From Zelopaecilomyces penicillatus (Eukaryota; Ascomycota; Sordariomycetes; Hypocreales; Pseudodiploosporaceae): a DNA stretch of 64,000 nt. Below the pieces are notes generated by a model that had not been told where the DNA came from, ran no database searches, and saw only the letters and a program-made list of their open reading frames with translations. Positions 25,013-37,616 of this stretch are shown here, piece after piece. The DNA lies in the NCBI GenBank assembly GCA_005765155.1, contig VCCP01000005.1:4030001-4094000 (forward strand). Direction: 5' to 3'. The position numbers were made by a program, and so were the translations under genes. Position 1 is the first letter of the stretch. Each line of letters opens with the position of its first letter.

Positions 25013-25045
<33 letters not shown>
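25013..25045. repeat. (CA)n dinucleotide microsatellite
   Basis: A perfect CA repeat of about 33 nt in gene-free DNA. Confidence 0.9.
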
Positions 25046-25048
<3 letters not shown>

Positions 25049-25275
25049 GTATAGATGTGTATGTTGGAGCATCTCGCGATGCAAACAAGCTGCAAGGTCG
25101 CACGTGCAGGCCCTGCAGGCAGCCGGATGGCGCCCGGCAGTGTCAGGGGGGGGTTAAAGGGAAGGCGGCAAAGTCGTGAGGGGACACTCGGGTTGCCAGG
25201 GGTCAGGCCACGGCATTTGGGATTGAGAAAGCCGAGAGCACCACCACCTGTGTTGTTGTTGGGTGAGTTGTTCAA

Positions 25276-25311
25276 TGTGTTTGTGTGTGTTTGTGTGTGT
25301 TTGTGTGTGTT
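25276..25311. repeat. TTGTGTGTGT decamer tandem repeat
   Basis: Three and a half tandem copies of TTGTGTGTGT, about 230 nt after the CA microsatellite. Confidence 0.8.
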
Positions 25312-26919
25312 AGAATTTGATATCTGTGCCCAACTCGCTGGTTTCAAATGTCTTGCAGGGCTTGCTTGGACCATTTGATTTATGGTAGATGTCAGTCAGT
25401 CAGTCATCCTACCCTTGTTCTTGATGGCCCATGATTGCCCATTTACATGCAAGCTAGATAGAGATAGTTTGAATATATGAAGAGAAAGGAAAAAATGTGC
25501 TGCTGGCCACTCGATCTGTTTGCCAAGCAACCCGTCATGTTATCCGATGAAAGTGTGTGTGTAATAGTGAGGCAGCGAGCGCTTGATCATACAGACCCAT
25601 GGCGGGCGGCAGCTGGTGCACAAGCCTGAGCAGATATACGTAATTTGAAGTATCCATTTACCATAAATTTTATTCCCCTAACCCAGCTCGTGTTTTCTCA
25701 ATTTAGAACGAATAGCAAAAGAAGGAAGAAAAAAAACTAAAAAAACTTGCGCGCATGGATGGTGTCGGCGGCCTGTTTGAGGGGCCTGGACTGTGAGTGG
25801 CTGTCAGGCGCGCTCGCCTGTTGAGGCTCAAGACTTTAAACGAACTGGACGAACATCCTTTCAGCCAACGAGAGCCAGTCGCTGGAGCTCCAATGCTGGC
25901 ATCTGCAACGTACAAGGGCCGCCTGTAATAGCGCTTATAGGGCCCCGGCTGGCCGCTATCCACCCGCCAGTCCGCTCGTCCTCTGCAGGTACCCGCTACA
26001 CACAGCGCCAGCCTGGATGGTACTTCCAAGTGACACCACCAGCGGCGGCTACTGAGGCACAGCTGGTGGTGCTGGGCGCTCGTGTTTGAAACGAAACCAC
26101 AGCCAAACTTGGGATTGCTGTGATACAATACAACCCATGAACAAACCACACCACCACCACCAAAAAAAAAAGGCCTGCAATGGGCCGTTGAAATGGGCCC
26201 GTCGTGTCCAGCAATCTCGCATCTAGACTGTTTTTTTCTCTTTACATAGTAACATACGCTCTATTACAGCCCATGGCGGCCTGGCTTGGCCTGTCTGGAC
26301 GGCCTCGGCCATGGCGTGCAGCGATAGGCTCACGTTGCCCACGCGGACACGCAACACGCATCCTCCTTAATCACGAACCCGCCGATATTTCTGGGGGCTT
26401 CATCTATATGCCTCCTCGCCTTTCCATTCAGTGACCTTGATGCTCTTCTCTCTGTTACTCTCCCAAATGTTTTGATATCCAGTCCTTGTTCCCTATTACT
26501 AGTCTACTCCTGGTTTGCCCACGTTGGCTCGTTTCTACTTGCTGTCAGGTTTCGTCATGCTGTTGATACACCACGCGCTCCAAGCCTACCGATTTTCTTT
26601 ACCGAAGAACTTGCATCTTTGACAGTGGGAAACTTTTTTTGGGCAGCAAATACTGGGATTTTATTTATTTTTCTTTTCCTTGTTTCACTGAGCTCTTCAG
26701 TCTACTTCCTTCTACTTCAGTACTGATTCACACAAAACCATCCACAACGCCTTTCCTTTGTCGTGGAAGAGATATATAGAAAGGGTGAATAGGCATATTC
26801 GCTCTCGCTAAGCAAAAAAGAAGAATAAGAAAGTCTGAGCCGCGCTGGACGTGATTCACTCTCTCAATATACACCGATCAGGGTCATTCTATAATACATC
26901 CGCTATTCAACACACTCGA

Positions 26920-27030
26920 CCCCCCCCCCCCCCCCCCCTTTATACGTCCGATATCAGCCCTCTTCAACAAACTATACAGGAGTCAGTGGCGCAAGAAAAG
27001 GAGTTCTTTTTTTTTTTTTTTTTTTTTTTT
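26920..27030. repeat. Poly(C) and poly(T) tracts upstream of the secreted protein gene
   Basis: A run of 19 C (26920-26938) and a run of 24 T (27007-27030) lie 0.6-0.7 kb upstream of the ATG at 27655, inside a CT-biased segment. Run lengths in an assembly may be inexact. Confidence 0.8.
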
Positions 27031-27654
27031 ACTTCTACACAGCCAAACCAGTTCAATAATACCCGTCTCTTTCCTATTCCTCTACAATACAGTTCAACTT
27101 GGGAATTTGTTCTTCTTTCATTTACACACCTCAAAGAGTTTGGCCGCTCAGTCTTTCGCCAGCTGCCAGTCCTCCCAACTGTTCACCCAAACACGTCTGT
27201 CTTATTCAAAGCTACACCTACCTAGGTATTCAAGCACTTACAGCCGAAAAGTCTTCAACACTGCCAGCTGTCAGACACTCCTCTCCTCTTCTCCGCACTC
27301 CACGCGGTTCTTCGCCCTTCTTCACTTCCTCTTCATATTTTCCTCCTCTCATTGGAACAACTAAGAAACAACAACAGCAGCAGTCAAAGCTACCTACCTA
27401 CTATTCTCGGCGAGCAAGAAAAAACTATTTAGTTGCAAAGGCTTTCTCCTGGGGAGAAAAGTTTCCATTCATTTGAAGAACACTCTTTTTCTGTCTTCTT
27501 TCTCATTATCTTTTCCTGACGCGAAACGTCGAAAACAATATCATCAGCTTTCAGCACAAACATCAACATTCACAGAAACAAACTGTGGCCCATCTTCACA
27601 ATTGTCAATTAGTCCACCCTTCTTCTTGACTATCAAACATCAAGAAAGCTCACC

Positions 27655-29241
27655 ATGAAAACCCATTCCGTTTCGCGAGCATGCCTAGGCGCTGCCGCGT
27701 TCCTCGCCCTCACCGGCCCAGTTTCTGCTCACTCTTGGGTTGAAAGAGCCTTCAAGATTGCTCCCAACGGCACCATGGTTGGAAAGGAGGGTTTTCCTCG
27801 CGGCTGGCTTCCGCGAGACTCGGCCAACCCCCCTTGGTCTGACAGTATTCCTCAACTGATCCTACCACCTTCGGGCCAGAGCTTCTACTCGGGTGACGAG
27901 ATCCTCAACAAGTTCCCCAAGCAAGACAACCCTCCTTTCCCTATGCTGGAAGCTTCAGCAGGCGACTTCATTGCCCTTATGCATCTTGAAAACGGCCACA
28001 CCACGCTGCCCGAGAACCAGCCCAAGAAACCCAAAAACCGGGGCACCTTGTTCTTTTATGGCACCAACAAGCCAAAGGACCAAGAGAAGCTCTTTGACGT
28101 CCATCTAGTTTGGAACAGGGACGGCACTGGAGGAGATCGCCGAGGCAAGCTGCTAGCCACCCGCAACTACGACGATGGCCAGTGTTACCAGCCCAACAGT
28201 GGGGAGCTGAGTGTCCAGCGGGCCACGAAACTCGCTTCTGACGGCGCCGTTCATGGTACAGAGCTAGCCTGCCAGTCTGATATCAAGCTCCCAAGCGACC
28301 TTGAGCCCGGTAGTATCTACACTATCTACTGGTACTGGGATTGGCCTGACCTGAACGCCGATGTCATGGACTTTGAGGCAACCAAGAATGGCATCTTCCC
28401 CTGGGCTGGTACCTTCATGAGAGGCGAAAAGGATCCTCATGGCTTTACTATGGCTGCTATTGCTCGGAACGAGAGCTATGCGAGCACCATTGACATCAAG
28501 ATCACTGAACCCCCTGCGAAACTCTCAAGTTCCAACAAGTCAGGGAAACTTAACGAAGTAGGCGCCAGCGAGTGGGTTCCCAAGCAAAACGTCTATTCCA
28601 AGGCCATCAAGGAACAAATGCAAAACAACTACATTGTCGACATTGATGGTAATGGTGGCCAAGGCAGCAGTGGTGGTGCTGGAGGATCGCCCACCTCGCC
28701 TGTTACCTCCTCTGTTGCCCCAGCTGCTCCGACCTTGAGCGTGCCGGCAAACAACCCTCAGCCGACGGTTACAGTCACGGTCACAGTCCCGCCAACAACA
28801 TATTGGAAGACTGAGTACAAGACGGTTCCTGCTGAGTCAATTCCGACATTATCCACCGAAACAGTATCGACTGCCTCAACCTCTACATCCACCTCCACCG
28901 TCCCTCAGTCAACTTCATCATCAACTACCTCAACCTCAACCTCAACCTCAACCTCAACCTCAACTCTGTCTCTTACAACACCAAGCCTTTCCCAATACAC
29001 ATCGACCACCACTCTATCCACATCAACTACGACTACCTCCCAATCCACACCAACACCAGAGCCAGTCGTGACCGTCATCCAGACTCTCACTAAACACGTT
29101 CCCGCCTACACCCCCCCTGCAAACGGCACATTCATCAGTCCCGTTCTGACTTCGACAACGCCGACAATACCAACTGGACGGCCTACGGTGACTCCATTCC
29201 GGCCATTGAAGCGAGCACACTGGGGATTCGGCCGGTACTGA
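27655..29241 (+). CDS. Secreted LPMO-like protein with N-terminal His (DUF7492-type) and Ser/Thr-rich tail
   Basis: Single exon, 528 residues, start context CACCATGA. A signal peptide (1-25, core LGAAAFLALTG) should be cut after VSA, leaving mature His26 in HSWVER. This N-terminal His is the hallmark of the copper histidine brace of lytic polysaccharide monooxygenases. A second His in ENGHTTLP (His115) is the obvious candidate partner, and aromatic residues in IYTIYWYWDWPD could complete the site. The pattern HSW, then EGFPRGWLPRD, then a PPSG segment matches fungal proteins I recall under DUF7492; oxidase activity is unproven. After residue 340 the protein is a Ser/Thr/Pro linker of simple repeats (28926-28966 encodes a TSTSTST run), probably O-mannosylated, ending LKRAHWGFGRY. 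No GPI signal or carbohydrate-binding module is evident. It probably acts outside the cell or in the wall. Confidence 0.7.
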   Translation: MKTHSVSRACLGAAAFLALTGPVSAHSWVERAFKIAPNGTMVGKEGFPRGWLPRDSANPPWSDSIPQLILPPSGQSFYSGDEILNKFPKQDNPPFPMLEASAGDFIALMHLENGHTTLPENQPKKPKNRGTLFFYGTNKPKDQEKLFDVHLVWNRDGTGGDRRGKLLATRNYDDGQCYQPNSGELSVQRATKLASDGAVHGTELACQSDIKLPSDLEPGSIYTIYWYWDWPDLNADVMDFEATKNGIFPWAGTFMRGEKDPHGFTMAAIARNESYASTIDIKITEPPAKLSSSNKSGKLNEVGASEWVPKQNVYSKAIKEQMQNNYIVDIDGNGGQGSSGGAGGSPTSPVTSSVAPAAPTLSVPANNPQPTVTVTVTVPPTTYWKTEYKTVPAESIPTLSTETVSTASTSTSTSTVPQSTSSSTTSTSTSTSTSTSTLSLTTPSLSQYTSTTTLSTSTTTTSQSTPTPEPVVTVIQTLTKHVPAYTPPANGTFISPVLTSTTPTIPTGRPTVTPFRPLKRAHWGFGRY

Positions 29242-30061
29242 GATGTGCAATAGCCACCCTTTACCCTACACATGCAGGCAGAAAGGGGGAGAATCAACAC
29301 TCTCAAATCCCTAGAAACTCGCGAGAAAGAATATTCTGGGTGTCTGTCTGTCTGACGCAAAGGATTCTATTCTCTTTTTCTCTCTGGCTTACAATCATTT
29401 TTTTCTTGCTAGCGTCTTGCGCATTTTCGTTCTTTTCATCAACAATACATGTCTCTATTTAGATATTCCCTTTTCCAAATTCATAGCATACGATGAAATG
29501 ACACGGGGGGATCATGGCTTTTTTTTTTGTTTTTGTTCTTTGTTTTTTGAAGTTTCTACCTTCCTTCAAGTTTCTCTCACACACACACACACTCCTTTTG
29601 TTTCAAGTTTATGGAACATCTTGGGTTTCTTTCCTCGTCTTGATGAATGATGACTTACAAAGAAGTATTTTTCCTGTTTCTCAAACAAAGAGAGACGAAG
29701 ATACGACAAGGATGTGGAGGAGAACGGCACGAAGAGGGGAAAGGTACTAAGGGGAATGGGGGGCGTTGGATAGGAATGGGTTGCTTTTATTTAGAAACTA
29801 ATCTGGCTGATTGTAACTACTCTTCGTTTTCTACTTTATCCTTTGATGTGATGTAGCTGTAGATATTCCCACAACATGTGCTTGTTTTAAAACCCCATTC
29901 GACTAATTTACCTGGCCGTAAAACCTGCCCATTCCATGAATGAGAACCACAATGTATTATCACCACAGTGTATTATCATGGCCTCATAGGTAACCGGCTC
30001 GTCGTCGCCACATTTCTTTTGGTTCCCCCCATTATTCTAACTATGCCAAACCACTTAACCC
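29242..30061. other. Intergenic 3' regions of convergent genes
   Basis: The secreted protein gene and the cyclophilin gene converge here. There are T-rich tracts (29521-29530), a short CA run (29580-29591) and chance ORFs, but no gene. Confidence 0.6.
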
Positions 30062-31214
30062 TCACATTTCACCACATTGGGCAATAGTGACATCGAGGTT
30101 AGGCAGATCCTTGCCACGATACCCCGTCTTTGTAGCCTCCATTTTCTTGACAACGTCCATGCCGTCGACTACCTTGCCAAAGACGACGTGCTTGTTATCA
30201 AGAAAGGGCGTGGGTACCGTAGTGATGAAGAACTGACATCCGTTGGAGTTGGGCCCAGCGTTCTACAGAAAGGGAGGGCCGTGAGTTAGTAAAATAAACT
30301 CAAAAAATTAAAATTGTCAAAAACGATGCTCTAAACGTACCGCCATGGATAGCAAACCCGGCTGATCGTGTTTCAGCGTAAAGTTCTCATCTTCAAACGC
30401 TTTGAGTCCCCAGATAGTAGTCGAACCGGTACCGTCACCGTTGAGGAAATCTCCACCCTGGCACATAAAGTTTGGAATCTGTGTTCAGAGCTGGTTAGAA
30501 CGAAGTTACTGTTTTCCTGGTTGCCATGTGACTACTACAAAGACAGCAACTCAAAGAAGAAGAAAAAGGGGGTGAGAGTTTAGTAGTCAGAGAAGGGGAA
30601 GTAAACGACTAACGATTCGGTGAAACTTGGAGCCCTTGTAACCCTGGGGTCGACCAGCTGAGTCCTTGGACTCGCCTGTACAGAACTGGCGAAAGTTCTC
30701 GGCAGTTTTGGGGACCACGTCCTTGAAGACTTCAAACGTGATGCGACCAAGTGGCTCGCCTAGGTGTGACAGAGACAAAAGGTTGGTTAGCCCATCGCTA
30801 TTTCTCCACAGGATCTGCGCGTGATCTTCTTCATCATTTACTTCATGCTCAAGCTCATAGCACAGAGTTGTGAAGATAATGTTTCAGATAGTTGCCATCT
30901 CAACTCCCTTTTCCAGGTCTGACTATTGACATGTAGTCCATCCTGATTTGAGATAGAACCAACGATTCCACAAAGTGAAACTCACCTCCGAGAGTTATGT
31001 CGAAGAAAGTCCTACATAGTTTTACATCAGAACCCAGTTAGCAAAAAAAAAAAAAAAACCATGCTAACACCAAGCAACCTTTTTTTTACTCTCCCGAATA
31101 GTATTATCAAAGGCCGTCGTCTCATGAAGAGACCAATCAAACCTATGAGAAAAGGGAGAGGCTAGGGAAACCTTACAGCGGATTGCCGGACTCCGGCAGT
31201 TGTGTGGGCGGCAT
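30062..31214 (-). CDS. Peptidyl-prolyl cis-trans isomerase H (USA-CyP type cyclophilin)
   Basis: Five minus-strand exons, 31214-31177, 31011-30986, 30759-30614, 30478-30341 and 30262-30062, encode 182 residues. All phases match. The product has the complete cyclophilin fold: FFDITLGGEPLGRITFEVF, TAENFRQFCTGES, GYKGSKFHRIIPNFMCQGGD, NGDGTGSTTIWG, ENFTLKHDQPGLLSMANAGP, GCQFFITTVPTPFLD and KHVVFGKVVDGMDVV. The catalytic Arg is in FHRIIPNF. A His replaces the usual cyclosporin-contact Trp (LDNKHVVFGK), and the short extra N-terminus is as in PPIH, the cyclophilin of the U4/U6 snRNP. It should catalyse prolyl isomerisation, probably at the spliceosome. Exon 2 is only 26 nt. The first intron carries a 16-nt A run (31043-31058). 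The N-terminal exon (MPPTQLPESGNP) is the least certain part. Confidence 0.92.
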
Positions 31215-34200
31215 GACGGAACCAGACGGAATGACGAAACGACTGGTAATGGTGGGTGGATGGACGGCGGAGTAGAGACGACTGGATGGGGAGGCAGAGA
31301 CGGTGTTGTGTTGTTGTGACGAGAAACCCGGACGAATGCACGCTTTGGTGGTGGTGGGTTTGTGTTAATCCCATTTGTTCTTCTCCCCATGCTGTAATGT
31401 GAATGGCTGAACGTCTGCATAGATGGGTCTGTATGATGCTTGAGAGGCACTGTCTGCTCGTCCAGTCCAGCGCAGTCATGCCCTGTAACACTGCAACTAC
31501 AGCGCATGCACCCCCCGCGTTACAGCGCAGGCTAGGCTTGGATGGGCATTAATAAACATGTCCATAAGTAAATCACAGACCAGACAGACTGTTCACTCAT
31601 GAAGAAGAAACCTCATCGACTGCAGCTGTCGAATAGGGTTTCATCTACTGTAAATGGCGTACGACGTTATGAGAGCGATGTGACAAGCCCACTTCATATG
31701 GTCTGGGATCAGAGCCGTCCCAGCCATCTCCTGACGACTGTCGACAGGGTAATTATTACCAGTTTGACGTCCACACGTCAGAATACATAGCGCACATGCA
31801 CGCATGCGGGGAAGCTTCGTATGAAAGTGACCATCACTTTTAGCCATTGGTGAGGCTGCACCACGTACTCGATCGGCAATAAGTGTCCAGCAAGAGAAAT
31901 AAATCATTGATCTGTTACCTGTCAGAGATATTCGTATCTTCATCACTCTTGGACGCTCCGGTTGATCCGGCAGTGGAGCAGACCCCTTCAATGCCCAATT
32001 CCCCCCATCTGTTCCAGGATACTGGGGCTATGACGATGATGGATGGCACATGGTGATGCTGCCCAGCACAAGATGCCCGTGTGTATATACCTACTGGTCG
32101 GTACATACAAAGCTACACCGTGTGGGCAGGATCGTATGTTGCATCTTCGCTTTGGCGGGAAGGCGTTCCTCTAGCTGAGCCCAAAAGGCGTTAACGATTG
32201 AGCGTAAACACGTTGTTCTCAGATGGCGGGTGCTAGGTTGCTACATATGTATATCGCATAAATTAATAGACGCAAGCCCTCTCTTGATGCAACCAACCGC
32301 GCGCAAGAGGCTGGGAATCAATAACTGGCAGCAACCAGGACAAAGAGGGCCACTTCGCATACAGCAAGGAAACGGGTCTCCATGAAGCCGGGCGCAGCTG
32401 GAGAATGGCGCGGGCATGGTATTGATACTGACTGTGCTGGCAGAAGCAACAAAATGCATCCATAATCCCCGCGCCATTTGTTTGTTTGGTATTACAGCAT
32501 GGCCAAGAACTCATTCAATACCTGGTCGAATTGAAGATGCATACTGCATGGATTTCCTCCAGGTACATGCTCGTACATTTAATTACCTACCTTCTCAAAG
32601 TTGTCAAAAGGGCCGGCCGTTGTGCTCGTTCTGGATCTGGACAAAAGTCTTTCTTGGCGCTGGCTTTCCTAGTCGGTCGTGACCTGGGTTGGATGCTGCG
32701 GCTGCCGCAGGGCAACGATGATGGGCAAGAGGCTTGCATTGGCGCTGCACCCGTTGGCACAGCCCGTTCGGTTGACGACGACGCCGAGAGGCATGTGGGT
32801 GTGTAGAGCATGGCAAGGGCACTGTTCTGAGTTATAAATGCATTTTGAGTTCCGCCGGTTGCCGTTCGCAGTTCACCGTCGCCGACTCCCCCATGATCTG
32901 CTTGGCTGGGGATACTGTAGAAATGGTTGGATGGAGCCGAAAAGGAAAATTCCTTGATCCGTCCTTAATTCGGCAGCCACGGCATAATTTCAATTCTGGA
33001 CGAGTCTCCTTGATAGGTTGTCAATGCCTTTGTGGCATGACAATATGTCTGGACACAGGCCACTGCTGATTTGCAGCGAGGCCTGCCTCCAATAATAACC
33101 CCAACTTTTGTCTTATTTTTGACGCAACAGCTCCAACAAATATAGGAGGAGTAGGGTAGGTGCACAGCGCAAGGTGGCAGGGGTGGTGCGGGAAAAGATG
33201 AAATATTTCTGTATATTATGCGGTCCTTTCCCCTTCCGACAGATGGCCGTCATAGGGGCTGGCCGTTTCAATTGATCAATTTTGCTGGAATTACCTGTCC
33301 TGTATGTATCATTCACCTGCAGTTTGAAATTGAGTCTCGTTGCTTTTCTTACCTGTAAGGTCCGTCCCTCCTCTCCGCACCAGAGATGGGGGGGATCCGT
33401 GCACCCAAAAAGGCAGGGGACGGGAAGGCAAATTCCTTTTGGCAGAACAACAACGAACATTGCCGTGCGTGTGTGTCGTGCGCAGAGACTAATAAGAAAG
33501 TCCCTGTTGAAAGCTGCGAGTATTTGTCAGGGGAGGCACAGCTCGAAAGTCCGTCTCACCAACAACTTTGGGTGACGAAACAAAGACTCCGCTCGCTCCA
33601 GCAAATGGAAATAACGGAAAGCCGAGTGAGAGAGAGTGAAAGAGTGAAAGAGAGGCTATGTTTGGCCACGCACCCTCCACAGGTGAGCTTTTGGCGCATC
33701 CTGTTTAACGCCCAGCGTCAGATGCCATGGCCCATTCTGGGTTTTGCTGGGGGTTTTGGTCGACTCAAGGTAATCAGCAACAGGTCTGAGTGGGTGAGGA
33801 ATCACCAACCCTCGTCCAGAATCGACGCTAATACACCGTGTGCGCCTAGGGTAGGGACACACTGTCTGCACTTGCCCCGTCTTGGTTGCTGGTACGAGGC
33901 TACCTTGCCCAGCTCTCAGCAATGCTCGGGACATTGACAAGCCGTGAGATTCATGTACCTTCAAATGGGTTGTTGAAGCGAGTTTGCCTGCCATTCAGAA
34001 CCCCCTCTCCCAATTGCGATACCTCCATGATTGACCCTCACTCACATCAGCATATCCTGGCGCAGCGACAACACCGGAGTCGATACAGTGGAGAGCGGGC
34101 GATGAGACTGCGGCTGCTGCTGACGACACATACATAAGGTATCCTGCAAAAACAGCGTCATGATTGCCATTCTCGGATTTCGCGCTTGTCACGGCTCCGC

Positions 34201-37200
34201 GGGAAGCAGCTGGAACAGCAGAAGCCCTAGCAATGGAGGAGGCCTGACTGGATCTGAAACATTCGATAGCTAACCTCGACACGAGAGGGTAATACGGTAC
34301 TTGGTGGTTGAACGCTACGTGCTAGCCGTTGGGTAACTTTGGCCACCTACGGATCCCCCGGGCGAGTCTCGGATAGTGGGGGTTACGGCGGATGAGAGGC
34401 CCGCTGGAGGGCTGTTGAAGATGCTGTTGCAACGTGCAAGCTGCTTGACACTTCGTACCAGCTTAACAGGCTGGCCCGCGGCGTCATGTACCAAACGCAT
34501 TACGAGGCATTTGTAGCAGAATCCCGCTCTGCGAATGGGCGCGTCTCAAAAATCATCCGATTCTGACGAGAACCAAATATAAACCTGTAAAACGAAGACA
34601 CCAAACATCCCGTCACTTTGGTTTCCTAATCATTAAGGAATACTTTGAAACCATGCGCCCCGATGGAAATAATAGTTCTCAAACAATAATGGCCAGACAC
34701 TTGCAGCACCGTTTGTCATTTTACTTTTTTCCTTTTTCATGGAGTGGAGGGGGGAGGTTCGTTCACACGTTCTACACCGGCCTATGCCGCAAACTAGCAC
34801 TCCAGCTGATGCGTCGCCACCAGCAGAGCTGTGCAGCCATTACTCGTTCTCGGCCCAGTTTATTATAGAGGCCATATAAGAAGGGGGGTTAAACATAGGT
34901 AGAATAAACAAATAAAAAGAGGCCACAACGGCGCCAACGTGGAAAATGAGCGACGGATCATGCACTTGAGGAGTTGAGCGGCGGCGCACCGAAACTCTGT
35001 TCCCCAATATTTAGATGATGATCAAATAAACGGCGCCACCCCTCCGTTCCATCGTACGGGGTGCCGTCGTACAGTAACGATTAAAAAAAAAAAAAACCGA
35101 CGCCGTTCGGTTCGTGTGCTACACTCCCTCGGCATACATTGGAAATTACTATTGACCTTTTATATTCTTCTTAACACCCTCTACCCGTTGTGCTCTCTTG
35201 CAGGTGGTTGGGGTGTTTAGCTAGCATGTTTCACAGTTGGGACATTGGTAACGGGGATGCGCGGTTGGCCGCTGAGCTATTGGTGTTTTGCTTGCTGTTC
35301 GTGTGTGTGTGTGTGTGAAAGGGGAAAGGAAAGACACAAATAAACAAATAATAATAAACATATACAAAGGAGGAAATATGGGCGCCAGGTTCTGGAATCT
35401 GCAAAGGCCACCAGTACCATTCCGACGGATTGGCTATAGAACAATAATTCAAACAAGGAAACAAGGCCGCAATGCAGGGAGTAATGCCGCGCATGCGTCG
35501 CGCAAATACATTTTCTGGGTCAAAGTTGTGAGTTGCTGCAAACGGAGAAGGCACAGATACGGTCCGGTCGGTGGTAATACCAAAGATGGTCTTGGTGATG
35601 GATGGATGAGCCGGAACTTTGAAGTGCGAAAGGAACGGCTCTCTCCGTTGGACTTCTCATGGGGTTTATTTCTTATCTTAGCAACTCCGGATATCCGGAA
35701 ACCTGGCGTCTCGGTCAGCCTTGCTCCGGTTCGAGGTGTGTGGTTATAGCCGTCATACCCGTTGGCTAACTATCTCTTGCTGTAGAAGAAGGCAAGATCC
35801 GTGACTCTGGTTTCTGAGCGCCCCGGCTTTTGGAAGCAAACGGCTAGATAGGTACTGTACCTTTTATGTCCATTTCCTTCTTTTTGGAGCAGGCTTTTAT
35901 CCTCAACACGTTTTTTCTTGGTGTCTTGGCCAAGCTGCCTATATTGGGCCCCCCCAACTGGTATCGCCACTTAAAATATGGAGTATCCCATCGATCGCCT
36001 CTGGATGTGTGCGGATCATCGGAATGGCTTCTTAGGCCAAGGCCAAGGGCTTCCTTTTCTAGTGTGTTTACCAATTACGGCTTTTGTCCTCAGGGTCTTG
36101 GCTGCGGCGTATGGGGGAATTCTGTGTGGACTGTGATCAACAAGCGGCCAACTCGCCCTAATTCTGGGTTGGGTCGCTTCCCCGTATTTGAAGATAAACA
36201 TTTGTGGCCATCTATGATCACCTGGTCTGCCCTGTGTGGAAGGAATTCTATTGCGTTGTAGGCTGTGTTATGAAGAGTTTTGACTGAATTGGATGATGCC
36301 ACCCACTCTCGAAACATGGACGAGTATGTAAACCGCGTCACGGCCCAGGATGTTGCTTTCATAACGGCGTGTGTACCACGTACCGAGATCTTAGGCCCCC
36401 CTGTATTAAACACAGTCCCTGGGAGCTTCTTTGTCACAGTCTTTGATGTACATGTTTACATAGTTGATGGCCAAACCCGGCGCAATCCATGAAAGAGAAA
36501 CAGTCACGATGTCTGTCGCAATAATATATCCCTCGTTTTCTTTCTTGGTTGCCAACTGCATTGTCGTTGTTTGGAGGTTAGGACATATTACGTGCAATAT
36601 CCCTTTGGCGTCTGAGTCAGGGTACGTTGTCGGGGAGAAGCGAGACCTTGGACGGACAATGCAGCACATAGTGAGGTACTTCATCTAGATATAGAGATCC
36701 TGCAAGCACATGAGTACTCCTCTAGCTTTTCCCTTTCATCGGAACCCTCAACACCTGACAGCCAACAACAACCACAACAACACTCCCTCCCACCCCTGCG
36801 TAGCTGCACCCCGGCTGAGGGCCTGACCCGCTGTGCGCGACGTGCAGCTTGCAGTGTGCAGCGTGCTGGAGGTGCAGTGTGTACACAGCGACCCGCAGCC
36901 TTGTCTCTAGGTCCTGGTTGGGCGGCCAGCCCACCATCCACAGCTCCACCCCCAGCGCCTCTCGGAGCCCCTAGCGCGGGAACGCACAGTGCTTGGTCAA
37001 TGAGAGGCACCCTATAGCCGGCCTAGAGCCAACCTAGAGGCATCTTAGAGGCACCCTAGAGGATCCATACAGGCTCCATAACAGGCCATAGGGGTGGGCA
37101 TGGCCTTGTCTGAGTCCATGGTCTAGGCTGGGCGCAGCGCAGGTGCCATCCATCTCGCTTTTCCACCCGCTCGCTCGTCTGTCTCCTCCTTCATTATTAA

Positions 37201-37616
37201 CCCGTCGCTCTCCACCCCCACTTGCTGGTGTTGCTGCTACGCTGGTCTGTTGCTGCTCTTCCGCCCCATTCCAGCATCGACCCAAACGCCAGCCCATTCG
37301 CCGCCGACGCCCTCAACGGTTTCTATTGCTGTGACTTCCCTCGTTTTCGACGTCAAAGCCTTGGCTGGGACTGGTGCACGAGACGATCGAGACGCTCAAG
37401 ACCCCCCCCCCCCCCCGACGCGGCGATTCCGTTCCCCTGGATGTGAAAAAGTCTCGCCACAGTCTTTTACTGTCGCCAACATCAGTCACGACACGGCCTC
37501 TGGAGACCGAGGCCTCAATCCTAACCGTCCATGCTGTCCGGGAACAGCTGTGTCTAGATCTGGAGTTCAACCCAAATCAAGCTTCTGTGTGATTATACGC
37601 CTCACAACACTTCAAA
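31215..37616. other. Long intergenic region without a secure gene
   Basis: About 6.4 kb between divergent cyclophilin H and the RING-H2 gene. Short ORFs on both strands lack motifs. The best candidate for a hidden exon set is on the minus strand at about 33985-34260 (see findings). Simple repeats include an A run near 35083-35096, a GT run near 35302-35318 and a 15-nt C run at 37402-37416. A degenerate CCTAGAGGCA-like repeat lies at about 37021-37065. Confidence 0.55.

Larger units (their letters stand above)
23082..27654. other. Long intergenic region with simple repeats
   Basis: About 4.6 kb with no gene I can support. It contains a CA repeat (25013-25045), a TTGTGTGTGT decamer repeat (25276-25311), and GA-rich and CT-rich tracts. 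The last 1.2 kb is strongly pyrimidine-biased, with a C run and a T run, and probably forms the promoter and leader of the secreted protein gene at 27655. Confidence 0.6.

Noticed and set aside
26851..27225. 124-codon plus ORF upstream of the secreted protein gene
   Set aside because: Its PPPPPP and FFFFFFFF runs come from the C and T tracts. It lies in a probable leader and has no family motif.
33386..33937. 183-codon plus ORF
   Set aside because: Its composition is not protein-like, there are competing ORFs on both strands and no recognisable domain.
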